DNA of 49,375 bases from contig NZ_LWSK01000038.1 in the NCBI RefSeq assembly GCF_001642955.1, forward strand, positions 1 through 49,375. The letters are read 5' to 3'. The notes under the pieces were generated by a model. The model saw only the letters and a list, made by a program, of their open reading frames with translations, was not told the origin of the DNA and ran no database searches. The position numbers and the translations under genes are program-made. This DNA is from Rubripirellula obstinata. Its GTDB lineage: Bacteria; Planctomycetota; Planctomycetia; Pirellulales; Pirellulaceae. This document shows positions 25,164 to 34,300 of this stretch, in pieces. How positions within the stretch are numbered: the stretch's first letter is position 1; each line of letters begins with the position of its first letter.

Positions 25164-27306
25164 ACGAAACGAAACAATTCTGATGGCCATCCTGGCAATC
25201 GTCTCGGTCGTTCCGCTGCGGTTCTTCGTTGAATCGCGAAGTTGGTTTTTGGCGGAAATGGGAATGCTGATTGCGTTACTTGCCGTTGCGGAAGTCGTCA
25301 AGACTTTCGGCTCACCCGGTAACGCAAAACCGAAACTCCTGACGAGTTCCGCGATAACACTACTCGCCCTCACCCCCGTCCTATTCGCCGTTCTCGCTCG
25401 TGCATTTGGATCGCCAATTGCCTTTGAGATGTCAGCATTGACCACGTTCGGATCGACCTCGCTAGCCATCGCATTGTCCGCGACTAGCGATCGCACCCGA
25501 GCGATGTCACTGGTGATCAGCGGATTTCTGGTTCTATTCACGACTTCGATTTCTGACGATCCCCGCGCGGTTTGGTTGGCCATTGCGTGGATGACCGTTT
25601 GCGTTTGGCACCTGGTGGCAAATCACTGGGAAAGACTCGACCTCTGCTTGCCCGATTCGGTTCGACCCACCATCGGTGTGCGACCGGCCAGCGTCATGTT
25701 TGCAGTCGTCTTGTGCATCGTTGGCGGCTTGGTCGTTCGCGATCGTTTTAGCCAATCTAATCGTCTTGCCTTCGGATTCATGCCCAGTAGTGGCGGATCA
25801 AAATGGTCCGACCCAGCGGCTCGATCGGGCATCGGAACCGGCGATGCGGCGATCGCAGCGAAAGACCATGCGGAATCGTTTGGCGCGGTCGAATCAGAGA
25901 TCTTTCTCGAATCCACCGAGTCAACATTATTCGACATGTTTAACGACACGATCGGCGAACCCAAAAAGAAGAACAAATGGGAACGTCGACAAGCGATGAA
26001 CAACGACAACTTCATTCCGTCGCACGAACAGGCGTCGAAAAGCGAGAAGGGCGGATCGTCGTTTAGCACCGATCGAATGCCGCCAAAGAAGCATCACCAT
26101 TTTGACGATGCCGTCGAAGCCGCGGTCGTTCAGTGGGACGGTCCAACAGGAATTCGGTTGGCGATGGAACGTTTTGATACGTTCGATGGCGTGGACTGGA
26201 CGAACACGGCGAACCTAGCCGATGCAACCTTGCAGCGAACCGAAATCGACGACGCGGTTTGGTTCTTTGATCGAAGACTGCAGTCCGCGGTGTTTGAAAA
26301 CAGCGATGCAGTGCAAGTCAATCTGCTGAAGGTTCTGCGTCTTGATACGACTCGCCTGCCAGCGCCGATGATGACTGCCGGTCTGCACATCAAAGACGTC
26401 GATCGTCAAGACTTCTTTGGAATCGATGACGACGGTTCGCTGTTCATGCCCGGTCGCGAAAAAGTGCCTCCGCTGACGGTGGCACACTTGGCTTCGCTTT
26501 GCGTGATGGAAGATGAACTGATCGACGGCGCGGCAGACTACGAAGGCTTGAAATCAATCATTCAAGATCTTCGCACCAACTTTACGCTCGACCGAAACAG
26601 TTCTACGAACACCGACGATCCTGTCGCCGAGTTTCTTCGCACTCGTCGTGGCGGCGATCATTTGTTTGCGACCGTCGCGGCATTGAAGGCTCGCGAGATC
26701 GGGTTCCAGTCACGAATCGTGACTGGTTTCTACGTGCGGCCAAATTCGTTTGACATTGCTGCGGGGCACTCCAACGTGACGCCGGACGACGTTCATGTTT
26801 GGGCCGAAATCCGGCTCGAAGATGGTCGTTGGTTCGAGGTTGAACCGACGCCGGGATATCGCGAACCGGTCTACACGCCGTCGATGTGGTTGGTCGCTAA
26901 ACGCTTTGCTGCCGAGCATTGGACGCACGGCTTAGCGATCGCCGGCGTGTTTGCATTTCTGTTCTTTACCCGCTTGATTTGGATCGAATGGTTGCTGTCA
27001 CTGGGTTGGTCGTTGTCATGGCCGCTCGGTCGTCAGCGCCAGCTTCGTATCGCGATGGGGATCGTGGAAACGCGAGCGAAACTGATCGGCCAGCAGCGTC
27101 CCGCCGGTACTCCCCAACGAGACTGGATGGAGTCATTGGTCGCTTCGGACATTCACCTTCGCGATCGTGTGCGAGAGTTCTGTAATGACGCCGACAAAAG
27201 CATTTTCGGTGGCAGTGGTACGATCGACCGCGATCGTTTGAGCGGTGTGGTTCGAGGTTTGAATTCGCGACAGATGAAACAAGTAGTGAATGGTGCAAAG
27301 GCATGA
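25144..27306 (+). CDS. DUF3488/transglutaminase-like membrane protein with altered active site
   Basis: 720 aa. About six N-terminal membrane helices lead into a periplasmic transglutaminase-like domain and a late helix (GLAIAGVFAFLFFTRLIWIEW). The core reads RRGGDHLFATVAALKAREIG, FQSRIVTGFYVRP, DDVHVWAEIRLEDGRWFEVEPTPGY. In active members the first block is G-x-C-x-x-F-A; here the Cys position is Asp505. His551 is kept and the Asp of DPTP is Glu567. Acyl transfer by the usual Cys mechanism is therefore unlikely. An imperfect palindromic repeat (25285-25355) encodes residues about 48-70, including KTFGSPGNAKPKLLTSSA. GGAGGTG precedes ATG 25144; ATG 25150 is an alternative. Confidence 0.88.
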   Translation: MPMSPRKRNETILMAILAIVSVVPLRFFVESRSWFLAEMGMLIALLAVAEVVKTFGSPGNAKPKLLTSSAITLLALTPVLFAVLARAFGSPIAFEMSALTTFGSTSLAIALSATSDRTRAMSLVISGFLVLFTTSISDDPRAVWLAIAWMTVCVWHLVANHWERLDLCLPDSVRPTIGVRPASVMFAVVLCIVGGLVVRDRFSQSNRLAFGFMPSSGGSKWSDPAARSGIGTGDAAIAAKDHAESFGAVESEIFLESTESTLFDMFNDTIGEPKKKNKWERRQAMNNDNFIPSHEQASKSEKGGSSFSTDRMPPKKHHHFDDAVEAAVVQWDGPTGIRLAMERFDTFDGVDWTNTANLADATLQRTEIDDAVWFFDRRLQSAVFENSDAVQVNLLKVLRLDTTRLPAPMMTAGLHIKDVDRQDFFGIDDDGSLFMPGREKVPPLTVAHLASLCVMEDELIDGAADYEGLKSIIQDLRTNFTLDRNSSTNTDDPVAEFLRTRRGGDHLFATVAALKAREIGFQSRIVTGFYVRPNSFDIAAGHSNVTPDDVHVWAEIRLEDGRWFEVEPTPGYREPVYTPSMWLVAKRFAAEHWTHGLAIAGVFAFLFFTRLIWIEWLLSLGWSLSWPLGRQRQLRIAMGIVETRAKLIGQQRPAGTPQRDWMESLVASDIHLRDRVREFCNDADKSIFGGSGTIDRDRLSGVVRGLNSRQMKQVVNGAKA
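25285..25355. repeat. Imperfect palindromic element H, copy 1 (inside a CDS)
   Basis: Left arm 25285-25310 (GTTGCGGAAGTCGTCAAGAC then TTTCGG) and right arm 25330-25355 (CCGAAACTCCTGACGAGTTC then CGCGAT) match the other copies at roughly 21-22 of 26 bases per arm. It is read in frame through the transglutaminase-like gene. It is the most diverged of the four copies, suggesting an old insertion, or chance convergence if a homology search disagrees. Confidence 0.7.
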
Positions 27307-28244
27307 GTGTAGTAATGGAAAACGAAACGCAAGCAGCACTGACAACCTTGCGTGAGCAACTTGGTCGTGTCTTGCTAGGTAAGGCCGAACCAATCGAGTT
27401 GGTGATCGCGTGTTTGCTGGCCCAAGGACACTTGTTGCTGGACGATCTGCCGGGAACCGGGAAGACGACACTGGCAAAGGCACTGGCCGAATGTTTGGGC
27501 GGTCGTTTGTCGCGTGTCCAATGTACGCCGGACTTACTGCCCACTGATGTGACAGGCTTCAACCTATTCAACCAGAAGACTCGCGAGTTCGAGTTCCATG
27601 CCGGCCCTGTATTCGCCGACGTTTTGTTGGCTGACGAATTGAACCGCACGACGCCGCGGACGCAGAGTGCGCTTCTGGAAGCGATGGCGGAACGACAGGT
27701 GACGATCGATGCCGTTCCGCACCGTTTGTCAGAAACCTTTTTTGTCATTGCGACTCAAAACCCAATCGATTCGCACGGAGCGTATCCGTTGCCTGAGGCT
27801 CAATTGGATCGGTTCACGATCAAGCTGCAACTCGGTTACCCCGATCGTGACGCGCAGCTTGGGATTTTGGAAAACGCTTCGCAACCGGACCGAAACAGCG
27901 ATGAACCGCACAACATTTTGTCGCTTCCGGATTTGCGAAAGATCCAACAACAAGTGCAGTCGATCACGGTTCATCCGCGAGTCCGCGAGTACCTTGTCGA
28001 TCTGGTCGAGGCGACGCGGAATGACGCATCAATCCAATTGGGCGTCAGTCCACGTGGCATGTTGCATTGGCAACGAATCGCTCAAGCGTGGGCGGTGCTG
28101 CAAGGTCGCGACTTTGTCACACCAAGCGACGTGGCCAAAGTCGCCCACCCAGTGTTGTCGGTCCGTTTGCTGACCACGACCGATGACGTTGATTCGGTGA
28201 TTGATCGAATCATGCAACAGATCCCTGCACCGGAGTACAAGTGA
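27303..28244 (+). CDS. MoxR-family AAA+ ATPase
   Basis: 313 aa. Walker A is DDLPGTGKTTLAKAL (Lys54), Walker B VLLADELNRTTPRTQSALLEAM, sensor 1 FFVIATQNPIDSHGAYPLPE, and arginine-finger/sensor 2 are in the later SPRGMLHWQRIAQAWA. MoxR ATPases act as chaperone-like partners of vWA/DUF58 proteins in the cytoplasm. It overlaps the transglutaminase-like gene by ATGA (27303-27306) and the following lipoprotein gene by ATGA (28241-28244). Confidence 0.95.
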   Translation: MSVVMENETQAALTTLREQLGRVLLGKAEPIELVIACLLAQGHLLLDDLPGTGKTTLAKALAECLGGRLSRVQCTPDLLPTDVTGFNLFNQKTREFEFHAGPVFADVLLADELNRTTPRTQSALLEAMAERQVTIDAVPHRLSETFFVIATQNPIDSHGAYPLPEAQLDRFTIKLQLGYPDRDAQLGILENASQPDRNSDEPHNILSLPDLRKIQQQVQSITVHPRVREYLVDLVEATRNDASIQLGVSPRGMLHWQRIAQAWAVLQGRDFVTPSDVAKVAHPVLSVRLLTTTDDVDSVIDRIMQQIPAPEYK

Positions 28245-28810
28245 TGAAATCTTCTCGTAGCGTAAGTCGCCAAGACTTTCGGATATCAGCCGCGCACTCG
28301 ATGCCGAAACTCTTGGCGAGTTCCGCTACGTTGTTGGTGGGGCTTATTTTCGGCTGCGGGCCGCAAGACGACGCCCCCAAAGCATCGCACTTCGAGCACG
28401 ACCATATCGTCGCGTCACACTGGCCGAGCGACCTAGCCGACGCGGCAGTGAAGATTCGCGAGCGTCTCGTTTGGATCGACACTGGCGAGGTGCCTGAACA
28501 TCATGCAGAAGATGACGACGATCACCATGACCATGACGAACATGATCATGATGAAAAACATGATCCAGAAACCGAGATCTTCGATCTAGTTTCTTGGGTT
28601 CCAGAAGTCGCCGCCGATACGAACCTTTCTGAAGCGGATTGGTTGCCGCTGTATCACGCTGCGGAATCGTTGATGGTCAATCTGCGTGCGGCCAATGAGG
28701 GCCTGAGCAGCGAGAATCGATCACAACTCGAATCGTTCTGCCAATTGATTGATGAGACCTCGAAGAAAATTCCCGAACGTATCGCTAGCTTGCAGGTGAC
28801 GTCGCCATGA
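28241..28810 (+). CDS. His/Asp-rich lipoprotein with a repeat-encoded signal region
   Basis: 189 aa. Lipobox VGLIFGC, Cys39. Residues about 87-115 form a stretch of alternating His, Asp and Glu (EHHAEDDDDHHDHDEHDHDE), a probable divalent-metal buffer or sensor. The remainder is helical (LPLYHAAESLMVNLRAANEG) and unassigned. Bases 28257-28329 are copy 2 of the palindromic element; they encode residues 6-30, including the n-region and the first part (PKLLASSAT) of the hydrophobic signal. It overlaps moxR and the permease gene by 4 bp each, so it is made with them. It may deliver or sense a metal for the permease (inference). Confidence 0.75.
   Translation: MMKSSRSVSRQDFRISAAHSMPKLLASSATLLVGLIFGCGPQDDAPKASHFEHDHIVASHWPSDLADAAVKIRERLVWIDTGEVPEHHAEDDDDHHDHDEHDHDEKHDPETEIFDLVSWVPEVAADTNLSEADWLPLYHAAESLMVNLRAANEGLSSENRSQLESFCQLIDETSKKIPERIASLQVTSP
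28257..28329. repeat. Imperfect palindromic element H, copy 2 (inside a CDS)
   Basis: Left arm 28257-28282 (GTAGCGTAAGTCGCCAAGAC then TTTCGG), right arm 28304-28329 (CCGAAACTCTTGGCGAGTTC then CGCTAC), loop of 21 bases. The arms pair at about 22 of 26 positions. It is close to identical in the arms to the intergenic copies at 34565 and 49036. It lies five codons after the start of the lipoprotein gene, in frame. Confidence 0.9.
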
Positions 28811-30405
28811 GTCAATCAATTTCAGTGATGTTGCTTGGTGGCTTGATTCGCATGCTGCAAGGCTTCGCTGCAGCCGCGCCGACGTTGCTGGTCGGTTTGC
28901 TGATCGCGTCGATCCTTCGCTATTATCTTGGCAGCACCGGGACGCGGCGGTTGTTTGGTGGCGAGAGTTTGCGTTCGCTGCCGCAGTCATGGTTGGTCGG
29001 CATGTTGTTGCCCGTTTGCTCGATCGGCGTGTTGCCGATCCTGTTTGAAATGCGACGGGCCAAGGTCAAACCTGGTGCCATGTCGGCGTTCGCATTATCG
29101 GCACCCTTGTTCAATCCGCTGTCGCTGTTGTACGGCCTGACACTCAGCCGTCCGCTAGTGATCATCCTGTTTGCACTGGGGTCATTGGTGGTGGTGACGA
29201 CGCTGGGTCTGATTTGGGATGCGTTGTCAAAAATGGCCGAGCAAAAAACGCTGGTCACGGACGAGGAAGAAACAAATCCAGATCATCTGATCGGGCTGCG
29301 TCGTGTCTTTGCAACGGTCGTCCATTTCGCTCGCGAAACCACGGGCACCACGATGCTAATCACGGTGGCTGCGTTGTCGGGACTGGCATTGCTGGCTGCC
29401 GTATTGCCCTACGGTGCGATGCAACATGAAGTCGAACGTGACGATTGGTGGGCACCGCTGAAGATGTTGTTCGTTGCGGTACCGGTCTATGCCACGCCGA
29501 TGTTGGCGATGAGCCAAATGGGCATGATGTTTCAACACGCCAATTCGCCTGGAGCGTCGTTCACGCTATTGATTTTGGGTGCGGGGATGAACTTCGCTAC
29601 GCCGGTTTGGTTCGGACGGAATTACGGATGGAAAGCCGCATCGTTGTGGTTGGCATCGCTATTGGTGATCGTGTTGGGTTTGTCCTACGCGATCAATAAA
29701 CCGCTAGTCCCGCCGGGCGTCGAACCGGCTGGGCACACGCATGCGTTTGATATCTATGCGAATCCATTGTCGGACTATCATTCGCTGAATCTGCAAACCG
29801 TTCGGGACACGGTTAGCAAAGAATTGGACGTCAGCGTCGTCGCGTCGCTGGTTGTGTTGGGGATCGTTGTCGCCGCAGGCCTGGTGTTTCGGCTGTTGAA
29901 GATCAACGAAACGTCACTGATACAAAATGCGAAAGCGGGCTCGTTCGCGTCTTCGCTGCAAAACGAAGATGCGAAGCCTCGTAGCGGTTTGGATGTCGTC
30001 GTTCCACCGGGTGTGATCGGTGCGACGATGCTGGCGGGACTGGTCGCGCTTAGTGTCGTTGCGTGCTACGCGTACTATCCTTCGCCGAGTGAATGCCTGG
30101 AAGAAATTGGCGCGGCACGGGCGGAATGTCTGTCAGCCGCCAATAGCGGGCAGGTTGAACATGCTTTGTTTTGGCTGCCGATTTGGGAGGATTGGAGCCG
30201 GCGGTTGGAAGTCGGCACGTTCCTGCGGACCGGTCAGGTTCGTCCGTACCAGCGAATGCAGGGCTACCTGATTCGGAAGAAATTAGAAAATCTGGAGCAC
30301 GAACTTGAGCATGATCCGTTCGAACCGGACGAAACCAAGCGGGTTGTGCGGGATATTCTGGCGACAAATTCCCGTTGGGTCAGCTCATTTCGGGCTTCAA
30401 AGTGA
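28807..30405 (+). CDS. ArsP/YraQ-type permease (PF03773-like)
   Basis: 532 aa with two blocks of membrane helices. The family signature is present: LLPVCSIGVLPILFEMRRAKVKPGAMSAFALSAPLFNPLSLLYG. Related permeases carry P-x-C-S-C-G; here the second Cys is Ile (CSIG). A second block near GMMFQHANSPGASFTLLILGAGMNF repeats the pattern. A periplasmic-looking C-terminal extension (about residues 415-532, acidic, with EHELEHDPFEPDE) is unusual. ArsP-type members export organoarsenicals; most others have unknown substrates. It is coupled by ATGA to the His-rich lipoprotein, so a metal ion is a reasonable guess. Confidence 0.8.
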   Translation: MSQSISVMLLGGLIRMLQGFAAAAPTLLVGLLIASILRYYLGSTGTRRLFGGESLRSLPQSWLVGMLLPVCSIGVLPILFEMRRAKVKPGAMSAFALSAPLFNPLSLLYGLTLSRPLVIILFALGSLVVVTTLGLIWDALSKMAEQKTLVTDEEETNPDHLIGLRRVFATVVHFARETTGTTMLITVAALSGLALLAAVLPYGAMQHEVERDDWWAPLKMLFVAVPVYATPMLAMSQMGMMFQHANSPGASFTLLILGAGMNFATPVWFGRNYGWKAASLWLASLLVIVLGLSYAINKPLVPPGVEPAGHTHAFDIYANPLSDYHSLNLQTVRDTVSKELDVSVVASLVVLGIVVAAGLVFRLLKINETSLIQNAKAGSFASSLQNEDAKPRSGLDVVVPPGVIGATMLAGLVALSVVACYAYYPSPSECLEEIGAARAECLSAANSGQVEHALFWLPIWEDWSRRLEVGTFLRTGQVRPYQRMQGYLIRKKLENLEHELEHDPFEPDETKRVVRDILATNSRWVSSFRASK

Positions 30406-30535
30406 CCGACGATCCTGAGGCAACTAGAATCGTGATTGGTTGCACTCCTTCGTAGAATACTCGGTTTATGTTGAATCTAAAAAAACGTCATTCACGCAGT
30501 TGCAGGTTGATTGAATTTCTGGTGGAGCGAGTGCA

Positions 30536-30964
30536 TTGAAAGATTGCCTTCCTCTAAAGACGATCTTCGGAATCGCCATTGCGCTGACCATTCTGGTTAG
30601 CGGTTGCGGAAGTCCCGTCGGTACCTACGAAGGCCGCGTTCTCTTTGACGACGGCAGTCCAGTGCAATCGGGAAGCGTTGAATTCAGATCGCTCGCCGAC
30701 GGTTCGCGTTACGCCAGTCGCATCGCGGCCGATGGCAAATTTGCGTTGACCGACCAAGACGGTGATGTCGGTTGCCCACCGGGCGACTATGAAGTCGTGG
30801 TGGTCCAGATCGTTCTCACCGAAGACTTGGCCGCCGAAGCCCACGATCACGGCCACACCGTCCCACGCCGCTACGCCGACTACTACACCAGCGGCCTGCG
30901 AGTCACCAATGCCAAAGATTCCGAGTTGCCTTTATCGATCACGTTGGAAACAAGCGACGGCTGA
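30536..30964 (+). CDS. TTR/carboxypeptidase-regulatory-like lipoprotein with TTG start
   Basis: 142 aa. No ATG fits. TTG at 30536 follows GGAG at 30524-30527 with good spacing, and gives MKDCLPLKTIFGIAIALTIL and lipobox VSGCG. The domain GTYEGRVLFDDGSPVQSGSV, DGKFALTDQDGDVGCPPGDYEVVVVQ is a single carboxypeptidase-regulatory beta-sandwich. HDHGHTVPRRYADYYTSGLRV near the end is a common ending in planctomycete lipoproteins of this type. It lies 130 bp after the permease and may share its transcript. Function unknown. Confidence 0.75.
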   Translation: MKDCLPLKTIFGIAIALTILVSGCGSPVGTYEGRVLFDDGSPVQSGSVEFRSLADGSRYASRIAADGKFALTDQDGDVGCPPGDYEVVVVQIVLTEDLAAEAHDHGHTVPRRYADYYTSGLRVTNAKDSELPLSITLETSDG

Positions 30965-31023
30965 TTGCCTAACAAGCAGAGCGAGGACAAAGGAGCGTGG
31001 ATAAAGGTTAGGGGGTAGTTTTC

Positions 31024-31315
31024 AGGATTGAAACTCACAACGGCTAACAAAACCGATGCATCGCCCCCTTCTCTTTTTCCTAGCCCAAGAATTGAAGGTG
31101 AATACTCTAATGAATCGTCGCTGGAAACGGTGAGGGGAAATTGGGCAAAACGATGGAGGGGCAAAACGATGGTGCGCGTTCATCAAACTCAGTTGAGCTA
31201 GCAGGCCGCGCACCATCGTTTTGCCCCTCCATCGTTTTGCCCAAATGACAAGAGGCACGGAAAAAGGGAAGAGAGTTCAGAATTGAAACTCACATCGGCT
31301 TACAGAACCGATGAT
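31024..31315. repeat. 38-bp-arm perfect palindrome flanked by direct repeats
   Basis: Bases 31141-31178 (TTGGGCAAAACGATGGAGGG...) and 31207-31244 are perfect inverse complements over 38 bp, with a 28-base loop. Within each arm GGGCAAAACGATGG occurs twice. The palindrome is bracketed by direct repeats with a few differences: TTGAAACTCACAACGGCTAA at 31027 and TTGAAACTCACATCGGCTTA at 31283, each followed by CA(A/G)AACCGATG. No gene is present between 30965 and 31355. Confidence 0.9.
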
Positions 31316-31355
31316 TTTCCCGTTCACTTATTTATCGCTTAAGCTCGACGAAGTT

Positions 31356-34300
31356 CTATTCCAAAGCTTCGGCGTACGGTCTTGTCAGTAAAATGTACAT
31401 CGCCGGAATGATGGCGAGCGATAGGATGGTTGAGGCAATCAGGCCGAAGATGATTGCGAAGCAAAGCGGTTCCCACATTGCGTCGCTAAGCGCGAGTGGG
31501 ATCAGGCCGATGATCGTTGTGATGCTGGTGCTCAAAATCGGTCGCACTCGATCGGATCCGCCTCGCGCCGCTGCGTCGATGACTTCGTAGCCGCGACGAA
31601 GGTAACCGTTCATCGTTTCCACCATCACGATCGCATCGTTAACGACAATGCCAATCAACGAGACGACGCCGATCACGGCGGTGAACGAGAACGGCATCTT
31701 CAGCAGATAAAAACCGACGAAGGTTCCGGTAAGTGCCAGCGGGATCGTTAACAGGATGATAAACGGCTGAGCGAACGAGCCGAACAGCATGACGAGCAGT
31801 GCGAACACAAGAAATAACGCGATCACCATCGCGTATCCCGCGCTGCCAAATGCTTCGGCAGACTCTTCCGCTTCACCACCAAATTTGTATCGGTATCCGC
31901 TTGGCCAATTCGCGGCAAGCGAATCGAGTTTGGGGGTCACGTCGCCGATAATTTCCGATGGCAACCGAATTTGATTCTTCGCCGAAACGATAATGCTGCG
32001 TTGGCCGTCTTGCCGGGTGATGGAAATCGGACTGGTGCCGACGTTGGAATCCAGTACCGCCATCGCGGGCACGGTGTTGCCGTCTTTCTGAAAAACGCGA
32101 ACCGACACAAGCTCACTTAGTCGAGTTGGTCCGCCGAGCGATCCGTCGCGACTTGGCCAAGCCAATCCCATTCTGATTTCTAAGTCATCATCGTTGTTGC
32201 CAACGACAAACTTGCCGATTTCTTGATCGCCCATCGCGTAACGCACTTGAGAAGCAAGTTCATCATGTGAGATGTCGTAGAAGTCGAGTGCTTCGCGTTT
32301 GGGTTTCAATTGAATGTCCACTTGGACGTTGCCAAGATTGTCGCGAACGTCGACCGCACCGGGTGTTTCGCGAAGTACGTTTTGTGCCTGTTTGGAAAGC
32401 TCACGCAACGTCTCCATTGAATCACCGATGATCTCAATTTGAATCGGGTCGCCTGCCGACGGTTCCCCAGTTTCGGCTTGCAGGATGACATTCGCACCAG
32501 CAAACTTGGCATTGATGGCTTCGACCAGTTCAGCACGCAGACCGTCCACGTAGTCGTACGCGGGAAAGTCTCGCTGATCGCGTGGCAGAAATCGGCAAGA
32601 GAACCCGATCAAGTAATCAGCCGTTGTTGGTGCGAGTGCATCACCGAGTGAACCCTGGACCATCGGGCTTTTGCTGCCGACTAGTTTGACAACGTTTTCG
32701 AGATACGGTTTTCCTCGAAGTACTTCGCCGACCAGATCGGCGGCTCGTTGGGATTTGTCCAGCGTGGTGCCGGCCGGTAGTTCGACGGTGACGCCAAGAT
32801 TACGCCCGTCGCGTTTGGAGTACATGGTCGATGGCAGTGTCGAGAAAGCGATGCCGCCGATGACGAACAATCCGAGAGCGAGCACGGTGCTGAGCCCCGC
32901 CGTCCAGCGATTCCGCAGAGTCCATCGCTTGCTCCATTGAGCCAACCAGCTTGAAACGTGCATCGACAACCGATCGACCAAGCTATGTTCGTCGCCTTGG
33001 TTTTTACTTCGACGCAGCAAGTATCGTGACAATGGCAAGTCAATCGCGATGGCGACGATGAAGCTGCAAATCAAGCACGCGATGGTGGTGATCGGCAAGA
33101 TACGAATGAACTTTCCCGACGTTCCCGAAATCATGATCAGCGGTGCCAGCGCCAGGATCGTTGTCATCTGGCCGGCGAAAGCGGGCAATGCAAACCGGCG
33201 GACCGTCCACATCGCCGATCGCGAAAACGACAGTTTTTCAACATAGACGCCTTCGTGCATGCCTTCCATCATCAAGATAAACACATCGACTAACAACCCA
33301 AGTGCCAACACCATCCCGATCAAAACCATTTCATTGAGCGTGTAGCCGAACATCCAAATGAGTGTTAGTGCGCCCATGAAAGCTACGGGAATCGACAGCC
33401 CGGCAATCAGTGCTTCTCGCCACGAAAGCATCAGCAGCAGGACGAAGAACACGCACAGCATCGCTTGCCAACCATTGTTGAACACTCGCAACAACGATTC
33501 CCAAATCTGTTCGGACTGGTCGGTGGTGAAGCGTACTTCCAAACCAAACGGCCAGTCAGTCGCTGTTTGTGCATCGGCGATGGCGGCCTTGGCATTTTCG
33601 ATGGCAATCAATGCGTCAGCGGCGGGAACTTTGGTGAGCGAAATCTCGATGCTCCGGCGAAACGGTTCGCCTTGGTCGCTGAGGAATGCCCGCGTTTGTT
33701 CACGTTCCAAATCGCGGCGAACATCCGCGACTTCGGCCAGTCGAATGACACGGCCGGATTGCCCAAGTCGATCGACTGGCAGCCTTCGAAGCTCTTCAAT
33801 ATCGCGAAAACGCCCGACCATGCGAAGCGCTCCACCGAGCTGATCGCTTTCAATTTCACCCCAAGGCATATCGCGGTTGGCGGACTGGATTCGATCGCGG
33901 ACCTGAGTCGGCGAGATGCCCAGGGCAATCAAACGTTCGGGCAGCAACTGAACTCGGATTGCTTCTTTGCGAAGTCCGCCAATTTTGACTTCGTTGACGC
34001 CCGCAACCTTTTCCAAGCGGTCTTCCAGGTCAGTGGCGGTGCGACTGAGGATTGCGGAATCGACGTCGCCATACAGAACCAACGTCAACATGGGACGATC
34101 GTCAACCGAGATTTGATTGACGGTCGGTTTTTCTGCGTCACGAGGAAGTTCCGCCTCGGCGTCGTTGATCTTGGATCGCAGTCGTTGCATCGAGTCATTG
34201 ATATCGGCCGTAGCAACGAACTCAACGGCAATCAACGAATAAGAATCGAACGAGGCGCTACTGTACTTTTTAAGTCCCTTCAAGCTGGAGAGCTCATTCT

